From contig CAADRB010000032.1 of assembly GCA_900708905.1 (NCBI GenBank), positions 1,290,643 through 1,354,642 of the forward strand: a stretch of DNA of 64,000 nt. Direction: 5' to 3'. Origin of the DNA: Hymenolepis diminuta (taxonomy: Eukaryota; Platyhelminthes; Cestoda; Cyclophyllidea; Hymenolepididae). The position numbers and the translations under genes were made by a program. Position 1 is the stretch's first letter. Every line of letters starts with the position of its first letter. Below, in pieces: positions 1 to 15,000 of the stretch. The notes beneath the pieces are model-generated. The model saw only the letters and a program-made list of their open reading frames with translations. It had not been told where the DNA came from and searched no databases.

Positions 1-3000
1 TTCTTTGATGTCCGTTCATAACTTGATAACTCATTTTATAATATTGTGTTAATAGCTTTTAATTCTTATTTTCTTTTAATTTGTCAAAAAAGTGGATTTA
101 ATAAATTTATCTCTTTCTGTTGAATTTAATGGTACAATTAACATGGTGCTTTTATTCATTTGATACATTTTTATTGCTTAGGAGAACAAAGTATGTTGAG
201 ATTTTAATGATAATTCACTCAATTTCAGAATTTAGTACCATAATTAATCAGCACTGATTAATTTGCCTGAATAAATATTAAATGGTATATATTTTCCACT
301 TCTCATTTATTATGCTATTTATATAATTTTGTATATTTTGATATCCTTTTTTTCTAAAGCTCTTATTCACGACTCATTTACGGGATGTTTACTCAGCCTC
401 AGGGTCTAATATGTTCAAGAGATTCCACGAAATTAAAAAATCAGTAGATTTCTTCTCATCATTCGTGAGAGGAGGGAACACATTATGTGTTTATATTGAT
501 AATTACTTCAGGAAATGAATTTTCTGAAAAAATCATTTTTTGACTGTGCCAGAAAATGCTACCTAAAAGGAAAAGTGTTTGATTCATAACATTTGTCATC
601 AAATCGTTTCTTCTGAAAACAATGCATCTGATTATGCAGAAAGTTTGCTTTTACGATGTATTTTTAGGTACTGGTGGGCAGCATTACCTAGTGGAACTGG
701 TTCGGCATGAAGTAATCTTCCTGATGGCATAATCTTAGGCATGTGTTAGCGTATTATTAATCATTTTTTCCGAATTTAGTTTTGAATTTGGTTTTGTCCA
801 TATTAAGCATCTGCCTGTGTATTGTCACTTGTTTTATAATTTTCATGGTCTTACTCTTCGTAATGATTTGTATAATTTTACTGCACGAAGTGCACCATGA
901 CAATATATTACTGAAAGGTATTTTGCAAAAGAATACCTAACGAACTAAAAATATTTATTTTTCAAATAGTCAAGATTTCTTGTATAAAAAATACGGACGA
1001 TTAAACGATTCCTTAACAGAACAGTGTCCTCTATTCTGGCACTCATTTCAAAACTATGTACACTAAATTTGAAGAATTCCGATCAATAATTTTGAGGAAT
1101 TACCAAATACATATTTAGAAAATGTCATCCGTCACTCTTAGATTAGAACAAGTTAAACAATTTAAAAACTGAGCCTTTTCACTTAAATCTGAATTTCATT
1201 TTCCTCCTGGCTCAGAGAGTAAATTAATACATCCATTACTCGACTATTTTAATATAATATCTATTGCCATAAAGGCATTTCATTAAATCATCTTTTTGCT
1301 GACCACTTTTAATGAATCTATCTGTTTCATACAATTAACGGATCTCATGGCGTCAGAAGATAAGTAAACCGTCTGAGCTAGGAGTAATTTACCGACTTTA
1401 ATGTGGTTTCTATCACAGAAAATGGTGAAAATGTGCAATAAACCAATCTGCGTATCTCTAAATCTCGGTTTTGCTTAGCGTTGTCTTAAAAATCAAGAAA
1501 TATTTGCTGTTGATGCTCACTGCAAAAGTGATAAAATATTACGTGAGTTCTAAGCGAAGAGGATCTTGAAGGGGCTTAAAGAAAAATATAAGTTATGTTT
1601 GCTCAAACTCAAAGGGAGAATTTATGAGTGCTTTGCAAAAGAAAATCCTATATTATTCACTTTTAAATGTAATTGATCGGCAAATTTAAGCAAAAAATAA
1701 ACAAATTTTTTGGAGGAATTGAAGTCAATCTGAGGATAACTGAGGCAAGCAATTTCTTTTCCCTCTTTTCATATTTTCCCTACTGAGCCAATTGAGCAAT
1801 AGATATTTTTCCACTCCCCTATTTTTGACAAAATGAATTTGAAATATATTTTCATTTGTAAAATAATAAAAATTAAATTAATTGACTCACCTTTTTCCAT
1901 TTTTGCATTTTATTTACCATCATTTTATCAATACCTGTTCTTGCTGTCAATATTTTGACTGTTAAGATACGGTTAAATCAAATTTGTTTGTGGGAATTTT
2001 GATTTCGCTTAATATTTTTTGTCATTATTTATCATTATTATTTTCTTAATATCTATTTTGATTGAAACATTTTTTTCAGGATACTAAATTTAAAATTCCT
2101 CTTTCAAAGTTCTATCGGCAACTAAGTTATGAAAAATCAACCAGATATCAACTTTAATGCAAGCAAATAAAGCCCTGAGGTACTAATTTAAAAACTGCCT
2201 CCTCCGATAAAATGCTGGCTAGAAAAAAATGAGTGTCACGTCTGTAATCGATGGTCCAAATTTGACAGACGGTATCGCTCAGACTGAACAATGTCTCAAT
2301 TCATATTTGGTCGCAAAATTAAACAAACTTTTTCACGCGCCTCTCAAAGTCATGCTTAGGAGCTCATTAAAAGTATGTAAACACAGTCTAACTTTAAATA
2401 TTTTAGTCACGTGAAGATCTGAGGACGTTTATCGAAAGTTTGAGACTGCGGGTGCTCAAATGAATTTTAAACTTTTCAGGTGATGAAAAGGAAATTTGAA
2501 ACGAAATCATGCTTTCAATTACATAATATACAAAATGAAGAATGGAGATCTTAAGGTATCATTTTACTTAAATGATATCCATAACTTTCATTTCATGATA
2601 GATAGCAAAGTATTAACTCTAACCAGCATTTAACTGAGTCGAATCGACGACGCAGTGGTCAATACGCAAAATTTTTAAATCAAAGGTCACACGATCAATA
2701 ATTACAAGTGCACACGTTGATGGCCAAACACACTGGTTAATTCTGGTTAACGGGAGTGGTGATAGAGCATGAGCTTCTTCTAAGAGCCCCTCCAGAATAC
2801 CTCCCCTCTGCCTGTAAGTCATGTGCTGAGCACAAGTAGAGAATTCAATATGCCGTATTCATAATATCGTTTCCATTTTGATCGTCCAAGTGTTTCTTAA
2901 CGACGTGTTCAATTCTTATCCAAAACTGGATGTTGATGTCAAAAAATATAGAAAGAAATTATAAAAAAATGATTTCAAGATAATCTTAGAAAACCTACTA

Positions 3001-5119
3001 TCAACTATGTAATAAATATGAGTGTTTAAATAAGTTTTAAGTCTCAGTTCCATTTATGCCGTCATTTAAAATGATACCTCTAATTAGCAGTTAAAATGTC
3101 AATTAGTTTTAAATTGTGTGAGTTAAGTCGATATTATTTACCAGCTGCAATACAAACCAACAACTAAAGCCACCAATCAGAATTTTCAGTAAAATGTCAC
3201 AGAAAGGGAAAACTGAAAAATCATTTCCCTCTCCTCGAGCGGGACATGCTCAAGGTTGTGGGAAAGGAGGACCTTAGCAATACTCATATTTAATTGTCTA
3301 ATATTGTTTAAGGGTTTTACGAGCCAAAAAATTATTTCCTTTTTAATATGAGCAATAATGAAAACGGAAATTACAAATTTAGCAATTCTTTTTTAAGAAA
3401 ATCTTTTTACTAAAGTTAGTATAAACGCAAATGGAATCTTATATGTTAAAACTTATGAAAACATTCTCTCCAATTTTGGAGAATAAGGAAGTAATATTAC
3501 TCCGTAAAGTTAACAGAAGTCCTCTTCAGGATTGCTTGTCTGGATAACTTGCATAAGAGATTTAATTAACTTAAGGCTGACTTCTCTCGGTTTTATTCGG
3601 AATTCGGACAAAAAGCACTTTACTTGAATCGTTCACACATATCCATTTACAAAAACAGGCATTTAGATACTTAAAATCATTATTTACGTCATTTAAACAT
3701 AAACAACTTTAAAAACTGTTTTAGAGTAAATTAGTATGATACAAACTGATTTGTTCTGCATTCTCAGTTTGGACACCATTGAAGTGGGAAAATACCATGA
3801 GCGAAACTGAAGCTGCCACTCAAAACGTGGGCGAAATGTCGCTGAAAAGGAAAACTGAAGATATATTTAACTTTCATTGTAAGGTAGAAATTTTAGTAGA
3901 GTTCACAACTTGTATATTGTCATAGTACTTTGCAGGGAAAAACGTGTCATTTCCTTTCAATACCAGCAGTAACGGCAAGTAATTTGATTTTATTATCCAA
4001 TACGGAATAACAGAAAAATTGTTACTATCTATTTCGATAAGCATATTTTAATTTCTCTTTTTATATTTGGATGGATAGACGCACCTGTTGAAATGCCAGC
4101 GTTTAAGCTTTAATAAAGAACTGTATTTTAGCTTGAACATTTTGAAATTAGAAATCACTATTACTCTGTTAATTAATGTCTTAGATTAATAATAATTTTA
4201 CTTTATCGTGCATCTGATCTTCAGTTTGGTTCTAACTAATAGTTTTTCCTGAATTTCCTCACTATTTTTGGATTAGATGTTGAAAACCAAAATTCAATAA
4301 CAAGTAGAAGAGCTGCACTACTAAAATTTATTTATGTTATGATTATTTTCCTTAGAAATATATATCCTCTGTCAGCTCTGCTAAGTTAAAATCATGTTAA
4401 CTGCTTAAAATTATATAGTACCATACTAACTTTTGTCCTTCGAAAGAAAAAATGAATCGAATTGACGGGACCGACCATCCTAATTAAACAACCGGTCAGT
4501 AGACAAAAATTTTCTCAGTAATCCAAGAAACGAATCATGCAATTTGAAATGTGAACTATCCTTATTTAAGTATTCTTTTACCCGAATCCGAAAGTAAATC
4601 CTTTTGCTACTCCCTTTTCGATCCCTCTTATTCGCTGCTGAACATTACTTGCCCGATTTCAGTTGTTTTCCCGCGATGGACGAATCGTAATTTCTTTCTG
4701 TATTGCTGTGAGTCATAATACTAGTATAATATTCTTTAGATTTTCACCCTCTTTATAATCTGAGATCAAAATATTTGAAACAAGTTTTTTAAACACATTT
4801 AGCTTTTAATTCGTCTGATTCTGTCCTTCAGCAGCTCTCTGTTTATGTCTGTTTTGTGACAGTGACCGGGGTGTCCCTATAATATGTATACGTGACCCAA
4901 AATTTCGACATGAATCATCCTTCAGCGTCCATTTACTTTGAATTTAGAAATAAATATCTCCATTTAACCACCCTTTTTTATAAGGGTTGTCAACTACCAC
5001 CTTCTTGATGTGAACTTTTATATTTGTTCCATTAAAAAGTCGTTTCGAAGACACATTTTAGAAGGAGGCACATGGATTCCATTATAAAATATCTCGTCGA
5101 GGAACAAAAGATAAATTAA

Positions 5120-5143
5120 GGGAGAGGAGGAGGAGGGGGGAGG
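5120..5143 (+). repeat. Polypurine G-rich tract
   Basis: An uninterrupted run of G and A with several GG runs and one run of six G. It stands out sharply from the AT-rich background. It could form triplex or G-quadruplex structures; no function is implied by the sequence. Confidence 0.6.
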
Positions 5144-5504
5144 ATTTCAGTCTTGAAACCAATATTTCTTTATGGCCGCAAGTGTGGTAAAGGATCTCTT
5201 CGTTCTTAATAACTCCATTCTTTAAGAATTTTGCTTTATTATTTTAAAACATTTCGTCACTTCCATTTGTAATCTTATTGAACCGTTTATTAGTTTAAAT
5301 ACAAAAAAATTTTTCTCCAATAGTTAAGAATGCAGGATGATATTAGTTTACATGACTTTGAAACAGTATAAATATTTCATACGCAGATTAGAACCACTAC
5401 CCAAAAAATACCATCGTGACTGTTACATTTTGTGTTTAATTTATCAAACAAACAGTGGAAGTCTTCGACTATCAGTGCACTTGCTCTATCGATCTTGATC
5501 TCGT

Positions 5505-5520
5505 TCTCTCTCTCTCTCTC
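5505..5520 (+). repeat. (TC)8 microsatellite
   Basis: Eight perfect TC dinucleotide units, directly visible. The open frames that cross it on both strands are therefore low-complexity artefacts. Confidence 0.85.
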
Positions 5521-6235
5521 CGCATCCTTTTTTGTTCGGGTAAAACTATGAACTTTAAATCTAGTCCTGAACTTCAAATATTTGGTGGTGTACTTGTCAC
5601 TCCCATTACTATCAAAGATCACTGGTTTATCACATTTTGACGAAAAACCCATCGCTTCGATTTTCGACTTCTGACGTAAATGTCTATTTAGCCTAGGTGT
5701 ACATTCAGATTAAAACAAAGCATAGAACATTAGATACTAGAAAAATGCCAGTATTATTTAAAATTCACATTAACAATAAGACATTAATAGGAAAGTATTT
5801 CGTATTATTTGGTACATTTCTTTGATTATTTGGGAGGAGTCATAAAGTGAATAGTTTTCATCGGCCTCTAGTGAAATCTGTTACGTTTAAGTATGAAAAC
5901 TTTGACCTTGCAGACTAATTTTATGCATTTGTCTAAACTAGGGCTTTTGGATTAGGAGTTTGTTCGGTTTATGAATTGAATATTTAAATAATACAAATAA
6001 ATATATTAATTGATAAAGTTAACGAACAAATTAAATTCGTTTTAACTTATTATCCTGTAAAGTTTTATCTTGAATATGTATTTATATTGATAAAGTAGAA
6101 TGCAGAATTAGCCGTAATTGGAATATAGTAGTAATGGGATGGTTAGAGCCAAATCTAATACAAATTACATTTAGTGCAGAGTAACGACAACCACGTCACG
6201 TTGTCATGAGACCAAAGTCACGAACCAATCATTAT

Positions 6236-6255
6236 CTCCCCTNCCCCCACCCCCT
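6236..6255 (+). repeat. C-rich run with an undetermined base
   Basis: A run of C interrupted by T, A and one N at 6243. The N suggests the assembler or reads could not resolve the homopolymer. The minus strand has G-quadruplex potential. Confidence 0.7.
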
Positions 6256-7839
6256 AGTTGTTTCTTCTTCCGAAACCATATGGGAGAAACGCATTGATTA
6301 TTATTATTCCATTCAAACATAATTTCCCGTTATCCCTTCCTCCCTTTTTACTTTCCCAATCGTTCAGAGAGTCAGTCACGTTTGAGGCTGTTGGGCGAAT
6401 GGCAGGCGATAAGGGCAGAGGCATTCGCTTGCATGCATAGGCAAATGCCAACAAAAGGCAGGCAAAAGCAAAAAGTACAACCAAATGATATAAACTTTGT
6501 TGGGCCACTTTCGAGGAACTTAAATTACCTTTGATTATTTTGGTAGAAATTTGGTCGAGTGAATATGGGATAAAAATTGAGTTAAAATAATCTGACACGT
6601 TATAATATTTTGTCTAGATGACAAAAAAGTAAAATACGACTTTAATGAATGTATTTATGGGATCTGTTCTAGTGAGGGAAAATTAAGGCACTTTCTTGTT
6701 TATGTAATATTATCATGGTGATTGAATGTAGGTTTAAGCTTCGAATGGCTCTGTGATAATCGCTTATCATGACATTTATTTTGTTCAACAGCTAGGTATG
6801 GTCAAGATAAAATTTACCATAGAGACTGCCATATTAATGGGTGCCCAAATCTATGCTCCTCAAAATGCCGTTTTGGAAAATTCAAGAGAATACAAAAGCA
6901 GCATTTGAAAGGAAATACAGTTGATTGAACTCGTTACCCAAGTAGTTTCCTACTAGAGCATATATATATCACATTTTTCAGCTTGTAAGAGCCTAGAAGA
7001 AGAAAAAACATGAAACTTCAGAAAGGTTCCCATTCTGTTTTAACTTCATAACTTCGTCCATCGGAATACCAAGATTTAACAGTATTTGTTGGCGATCAGT
7101 AAGATATTATTAAAACAAGTATGTTAAAGTCATCCATTGGGGCTTCATACTTACTGAGTCCCGAATATATTAATAGTAGCACATTTGCAACGATTATACC
7201 TACAACAGTCTCTTATTAAGTAGAAACATCACTTATTATGTGAATACATATCTTCAGTAATCTGCTTATGAACTTGTGGTGATTTGGGTTTGAACCAATT
7301 TATTTCTAACGTTATATTCCATGCCCTTGGCCTGTTTGTCCCTAATTAGAGTGATTAACCTTTCAGTCTGACCTCACCTACAATCTTTTGGCCGTACCAG
7401 TAAGTAAATATCACCATTCTGACTGGCTTAGCCCGAAACGTTCCCCTAACTAGGTATTTAGTCTCTAAACTCTTTTTAACCACATTTATTTCCACATTCG
7501 TAACAGAATTTAGATTAATATTTATATATTACACCACAAAACCACAATGCCAATCAGAAAGGAATATTTAAATTTTCCTTAGAGTTTGAACGCACACGTA
7601 CTAGCCGCTTATAGAATAAAACCATTTAGTAGTTACTACTTTTAAACTCCATGTTCCTGCACAATAAGCTTTTTCAGTTTTACCTCCGGATTCTCTGCCT
7701 TAAAAATCAATTGTTATACAATTCAATTTCCATTTAATGTCAAGGAAATGACATCCAGGATACATTTCATTGTGAAAAAACAAAATGATTGATCGATCGA
7801 TTAAGTATACTTTCTAGCTTACTTAGTAATGAAGGAATT

Positions 7840-8235
7840 TGTTATTATTATCAATAGAATCAGCAAGAAATGTTTGCAAATTTTAATTATGGCAAGCTGT
7901 TAAAATTGGTCAGCAGAAAGCCCAATATGTGATAAAGGGGAAGAAATCAAATAGATGCAGAGAGCAACGTCAAAGGACCATAGAGTCATACTTCATTCGA
8001 CTTTTGAATTTGGGCTGCACAACATTTACCAAACAGTCAGCTCACCCACCGAACTGCAAACTGTACGATTCGTCCTCTGGATTGCAGCAAATGGTTGTCT
8101 TCGGTGTTCAACTGTCATCTTGTAGTCAAGAAAGGTCTGCCTTGCCACTTCAATTCATTTATTTCTCTGGATGGTGGAGGTGACAAAATGATATTCAGCA
8201 GCTTACTGTTTTAACATAGCAGAGATGAAATAGCT
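7840..8235 (+). repeat. Dispersed repeat family A, copy 1
   Basis: About 390 bp that aligns by eye, with many substitutions and small indels, to the segment near 37,105-37,500 inside Mind bomb intron 3. More weakly it aligns to 49,316-49,480. Shared landmarks in order are a TTATTATTA start, a GTTTRCAMATTTTAATTA block, CAGAAAGCCCAAT, a GATGCnGAG block, TGATTCGTCC and GGCAAAATGAT. No terminal inverted repeats or target-site duplication were seen. The 84-codon open frame inside it (7929-8183) is not conserved in the other copies, so it is probably not a gene. Confidence 0.55.
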
Positions 8236-11094
8236 ACAAATTGTAAATATTTGTTTACTTCACTTTTCTCAATTTTATATGCCTCAAATGTACGACTATT
8301 TGCCATGCATTTTTACTCTTCCTTTATTTATTCAATGTTCATTCTGTTTATATCCGCCTAAACTTTCAACAGTTAATTCTTATCGATGCGACTGGGAAAG
8401 TCGCAACTTTGGTTTAACTTGAAAACAGGAAACAATAAACCCATTTTCTGAATTAGGTCAGAAGAAATTGCAATTACCTTCGCATACGTTGTTTTTGAAA
8501 TCTCCCTATCATTGTTAGAATGATATCCACTAAGTAGTATTCAGTAGCTCTAAGACACGGATATTCCAACTTTGAGGATATGGATGCGAAATTGTGGATA
8601 ACGATTTATATCAACAAAGAGTTTCAATTTCTTTTGACCACTGAGCAGATAGATTTATTAATTACGGTATAAGGCAAACGAATATCCATGCAACTGTATT
8701 GAATACAGCTAAGTTGAAAAACTTTAGCTGGTTTCAAGGTTGTAAATCTCAGCTTATATTAGCTAAAACCTCTGCGAAAATGAAGGTCGGAGTGGTGCAA
8801 CCACTCATTTTTTTTAAACCTGCGTAATTTCAGATATTAGCTTTCCTCTGACATCAAATGAATTAGAGATGAGTGGCAAAATTCTCCTTCGTAAAATCAG
8901 CGCAATTGAACCCCCAATTGTCTGGAAAACTAATCCCAACAGCAATGAATTCTTTAAGTATCCTAAAGGTGTTTTAGACAATGCAAACTCCGGAGATATT
9001 TTCATTTTTCAAAAAAGTCATCTTCATATTTTACCTTCTGCTCCATTTGGTAACTGTAACATTTAAAGCTTCATATCTGTTTGTCTAAGTCGAATTTGTA
9101 GTGCGAGCATTTTATTAATCAAACGGACGTAATATTATTGGATCGTTTAAAAGGTTCGTCAAATCCATTCAATTGTTTGCACCATCTAAAATCTATTAAA
9201 AACAGTTTAATTTATTTCTAATCCTTTCGGTACTGCTCATAAAAATGTCGTTCTCATTTCCGTTTCCTCTCTTTGTCTTTTATCTGATTTCCAGAATGTA
9301 ATCGTACTTGAATGTGGTTATTTGTCAACGATCAGGTGATTCTCAGTGCAATAGAAGAAATATGATATCTGTGGACTTAGACCAAATACAAGAGCAAAAA
9401 TATGACAAGATTTAGCTAAATATAAAATAAAAATGAATGTCAAAATAGATCGAAGGCTCTCATCATTTCTCTATGCCTCCGTAATCTTATATTGAGCAGT
9501 AACCTTGATCTTGAGTATACATTGTGCCTTCCTAACGTTTATTATTTTAAATTAGAATTTCTCATTTATCAAGTACCTTATAGCCGCTATCTGGACATCA
9601 GAAGGGAAAAATGACACAGATGAGCAACCTCTCAATTACGATTACTTCTATATTAACTCTGAATACTACGGACGTTAAACATTCTTTAATAATGGATTTT
9701 TAAGTCAAACGTTTTGTTCAGGTATCAAGAGATTAGATCATGACATAACGTCGACAAAAATAGCCCGAGATCACAGAGTATAAGCCTTATTGCGGGATGA
9801 GCAAATCACATCCTGTCTGGACTCCTAGAGGCATATCAGCATGGAGATGCATACTGCTCTGGATTTCCAGAGAGTGCGCTTAGACAATGCCCTCAACGGT
9901 TTTGATTATAATTATACCATTTGTTAGATTGATAAAGCTTCTTGGAGTAACTGAGCCTATATCTTCTCACTCTCAGGGTCGGAGTCAAGTGTATTTCGAA
10001 AACCTGGATCATAGGGACAGAAAGCAGACTTATTTTATCTTACAACACATCTAACTGAAGTGACACGTACTAAAATTTGTTTCCTAATAGATGCAGAGCT
10101 CAGATAAAAAGACCCTGTTTGTAATCACCTTACCTTTTCTTCAATTGAATGCGGTGGCAGTCCGTGTGGTGGATGATGCAAATAAACAGAAGATATCAAT
10201 TTTGATAATAACGAGCGATTGCGGGTGATAATTCACACATCCTGATAATTGCTCTCTCCTCCTTATCAAATGAGACACCGAAATAGATCTGGAATTTTGC
10301 AGTCTGAAGTATTTGATGCACAGTTAAGAGTAAGTTAAATCCTACTATTTGTAGAATTGAGGGAGGGTTCTTAAAGTCGAGTTAGGCTATCAGCCTTCCT
10401 CAAGCAATTATATGGAAGGGTTTATAGAGAAGAATCAGAATTGATGGGAGAATTTTCTTAGTTAAAAGCTTGTTGAATAATCAGGCTTTAATTCCACAGT
10501 GGAAGTTCTAGAGTTAGCCAGGGTTTACGTAATCTCAATGGGTTAGGAGGCAAATTAATTTACAATCATATCAAGGAATTTGCGCGATAGCTTTACTTAC
10601 GTCTGAGTAGTAAAATCTTGGAATACCGTATTTACCAAAATAGTTGAACTTTTACAATTAAAGAGAAATATGTCGATAGTAACGTGATACTATATCATAC
10701 CTAAGAAAAAGTTTGTTTTGAATTTAATAATCGTTATAATTGTGTTAATCAAAAGTCAACATGCAGTAAGAAAACCAGTTTACTATAGATTACTAAATTT
10801 TTAAAATATAGAAGTTTATTTGAATGTAATGGAATAGCTGTATATCTGAAAACTTTTTATCATTTATTATTATTATTTTAAATAAATATTTACTGAATTC
10901 GTCCGTGACGCCTCAATATTGTATTGCAATTTTTCTAAGAGTGCATGAAATTCGTAGTTATGTGTTAATGAGTTGGAAAATTTCCCACTTTTATGACGTT
11001 TTCATCAACTTCTCCTTTTATTAAGTAACTTTATATGCATTTAGGGGTGAAATTGGCTCTGAATATTTCGAAGTTATCGTTAACTATCCATCAA

Positions 11095-11245
11095 ATCTGT
11101 ATATTTGTTAAAATGTGTTGATTGTAGGTTCTTCGTCGTACATAATTCTGGAGTAAAGCCTACCATTGAGGCAATTTCGCGCTTTTATTGAGTTCAGGAA
11201 TTTGTGGTTATCGGTGGCTAATGAGGCTATAGCATAATTCTTTCC
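11095..11245 (+). repeat. Direct repeat D, copy 1
   Basis: Aligns with 11,915-12,055 at an offset of about 830 bp. The best stretch reads TGGAGTAAAGCCTACCATT here against TGGAGTAAGGCCTAACATT in copy 2, followed by GAGGCAA against AAGGCAA, and similarity continues for about 80 bp. Substitutions and short indels suggest an old duplication or two insertions of the same element. Confidence 0.5.
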
Positions 11246-11914
11246 CCTAATTTTCTCTTTCTACCACATTTCCTGCTGGTGTCAATGGATTCACCTATGT
11301 ACACAAATATCTTTTTGTCTAATTAAACGAAGTCTTTAAAGTGAAAAGTAAATTAATTTTTGTCCATAAGTTTGTTTAATCAGACTGTGTTTGTAACAAT
11401 CAATTTCATGAAGCTCATAACTTTAGTGAAATTTATTGCGAAACCCTTTGAAAATGTTGCCTATCGACATTGAACAAAGTGAGCCGAAGGAGTATGGCGG
11501 AAGGAAACGGATTAATGGACAGCTTTGCGGTTTTATATCAAAAGAATTTCTCTTAAATTTTCTACTTGATTTATCTTACTTGACTTATTTCGCAATATGA
11601 CGGCGTTTTCTATAGCAAAAATCACATTTTATACCAATACTGAAACGCTTATCACAGTACTCACAATACTTTTACTCAAATGGGTTCTTAACTTAGTAAA
11701 TTTGTGAATTTAAATTGAATATTAAATTAGTACGATTTGACAGGAAAATTATCATTATAACCATTCCTTATAAACAAAAGGATTTGATTTCACTTGGTAA
11801 ATCGCAATTTTCCCTATAATTCCTTCTGGAATGTCCAATATGCTGGTGGAAAAAGTGAAAATTTTATCTAAGAAAAGTTAAATTAATAATTTATTGTTAA
11901 TTATTCATAAAATT

Positions 11915-12055
11915 TGCATGTTTGTCAAAATATTCTAAATTGAAGTGTCATTGTCTTGGAGTAAGGCCTAACATTAAGGCAACTATGTGTTATTATTGAG
12001 ATCTGAGGCTTGTAGCTATTTTTGAGACTAATTGGGATAACGTAACCATTAATGC
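11915..12055 (+). repeat. Direct repeat D, copy 2
   Basis: Second copy of the repeat at 11,095-11,245, same orientation. The core is the TTGGAGTAAGGCCTAACATT block followed by a TATTATTGAG block. Limits are approximate. Confidence 0.5.
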
Positions 12056-15000
12056 TGAACAGATAGGAGTGAAATTTTCTTATTCTCAACTTATTTTATT
12101 GACATCAGAGTCCGAGATGAGTTCTACATTTCTGTGTTTCTCGAAAGGCAGAAGAGATATCTGTAATCTGGTGCGTCTTGTAAGTTATTTTACATTCATT
12201 CAAATGTTCTGACTGTCCTAAAGCATTGAAAAATTTAGCACCTCAAATTAGATGAAGTCAATTATAGGAAACAGATTTTTGTATTTCCATCTAGGATAAT
12301 ATCCATTAAAAATCCTCAGCGGGATCATATTCAACTTTAACCCTAACTGAATTCTGCATTCATTTTTCATATAACTGGAAATATTATAGATATGCCTCTT
12401 TTTTGTTCGATCTTTTCTTCGTGCTCATCATAATATTGCGTTGATTATCTGACAGAAAACATTGTAAAATCTGTCCCTTAATATTTAAATATTAAAGCTT
12501 GAGATCAATTGTTTCGTTTATGAATGAAGCATTGGCTAAAATAAAGCCAACATTAGAAACAGGTACACTTGATGTTTTTTTTGTAGAAATCATTGCGACA
12601 ATATTCATCGCATTTACCGAACTTCTTTTCATCCCTGATTTAAAAATATTATGGCATTTTTATATGAAAGGGTATATTAGAGCTCAATCATGACTCCAGT
12701 ACATGGTAATTCGATAATATTTATGAGGTGTGATAGATATTCCGTTTGATTGAACTACTTTGTGATCTTTCAATTGTTTTATGCCTGTTCACCAAATATT
12801 TCGAGTATATTTTTCACCTCCATTGTTAATTATCTAATCAATCCATAGTGAACTTTGTTTTAATTACTTCATCTAGGAAATCATATCGAAGGGCAAAGAA
12901 AGGTACTTTCAGATTGTGGAATTATTTTAAATCAAGTATTATTTTTAAATAAAAGACAAAAACTTCAACAATTTAAAAGTCATCATTTGTGATTTAACAC
13001 AATGAATGAACTTACAATCCTGTCTTTGAGCACGTATTGAATATCACTTAGACGAACAGTGTTAAATAATTAGTGATCAACATCCACTTCATTCGTTTTA
13101 CAAATCAGTCTTATAGAACATTGTTGCGGCATAAGAATATCGACCATCTAGTTATTATTTGCAAAGAAAATTGATAAATACGTGGGAGGAGTGTCTGGTA
13201 AATAAAAGAATAAAAGGTTAAGAAGCACGTTGATACTAGGGGATTTAGAGTATGCTACTACAGCGATCTCGTCAGCAAGTAAGGGAGCACTTGCCAGCGA
13301 TATGGGAGGCTGGGAATTGAAATGTACAAAAACTCAATCTCATGCTCCTTGAATTCGATATGATTGCTGTGACAAGATAGTTGCTTTGTCTTTTTCCCCT
13401 TCCCATTGATTTTTCCTGGTTCATACCTTCCCTGCCCTTTAGACCGTTATACACTTTCATTCTGACTTAACTTGTCTATAAATTGCTCCATAGAAAACCA
13501 CCATTTACGTCATCTTTAATACAAATGTAAACAATACGACAAAATTCGCACTGGAATTGCTGATGATTATCAATTTGGCAAAATAACACTGCGCCTCTCA
13601 GAAAGATTTGAAAGCTGTGAATTGGACCGCAAGTAATTTGCACTCATTCCCCAAACTATACTGCATATGGTTGAGGAATTACCAGTTATCTGCAAAAGAT
13701 TATGCATGATACCAGATAGACAAGTGAAAACATATTTATAAGGATATAATTTGGAAGGAATTGAGATGCTTATTCCATGAGGTGTAGGATTTTTTCATTT
13801 TCACTACCTAATTCAGAAAAGTAGGTGGTGTTAAGTTATACTGCCGTTACCTAAAAAGGCGCATAAGAAACTTGAATATTATTATTATTATATCGTGAAT
13901 ATTATTCTTATGTATGACTTTTCACCAGCCTTGTCTTTAAGAAGACTATAAGCAGCGGAAATAGGGTTTGTAAGTCCCTGTTGATCCGTATATCTGCAAA
14001 ATAGAGATCCAATCGATAAGGCAAACGCATGGCTCTCCTTTAGGTGAACATTCACTTACAGTCAAGCCAAAGGCTTTTAAATGTCTTGATTTTGTTTTAC
14101 TAGTCGTTATCTTTCAATATCTCTAAGGGTTGCTGTTTTAGCCAATATTGGTATAAAATTGGCAAATTTAATCACTTGTTAAAACACCCTATTGGTCTTA
14201 AACAAAAATAGGCATTAAGTATGTAAATTCAACTTCTTCTTTTGCAAATAGCCTATTACTGTCAATGGTCATCTCATTCACTGGATGTTTGCCAATGAGC
14301 GTCTTCCTGTGAACTGTGATTTGAAGGGGAAGCACGTTAAACTATGGAATTGTGTTTCAATCTAATTCACAATGAAGAAGTAAACACTATTATGGAAGGG
14401 CTGTTATAGTTCAGTTTGAAATTTTCTCAAAGGAAATAAATAATAAGTCTGATCCAGTGTAAAATATTAGACAATCGTATTCAATGCAAATTGTTGACCA
14501 CAATGTGTTTATATCACACGACGTTTTCGTAGACTGTTTATACACTGCATATAACAAATCCAGTGTCTTTAATAATAAACATCAAGTGCCTTTCCCAAAG
14601 TATTTCCATAAATAATAGGAAGTGGGACGAGGTTAGTAACGAAATTGCTCCCCAAGAAAACACTTTAAGCCTGCATCGCGCCTGTTTATTGGGCAACAAT
14701 TCATTGTGTTGTGTACAGTGTGAATTTCTAACCAAGGCAATTAAATTACTGTAATTTTAATTTTATTATATATTTCTCTTTATGCTTAAAAACCTTGTTC
14801 AGTATCATCTGAAAAAAATGCTTGCTTTGGCACCACATTTGCACTTCTCATCAGTTACCATTAATGTGAGTATATTAATAACATGAAACCACTTGGCTAT
14901 AATTAAAGGTTTAAAACTAATTTTTCTTCACTTCTGGAATTTTCTGGGGTTCCCAGTTTCATAAATAAGAAATGAAGTTTATTTCCTAGTTCCGTCTAAC

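Noticed and set aside
7929..8183. 84-codon ORF
   Set aside because: Lies wholly inside repeat A, and the frame is broken in the other copies.
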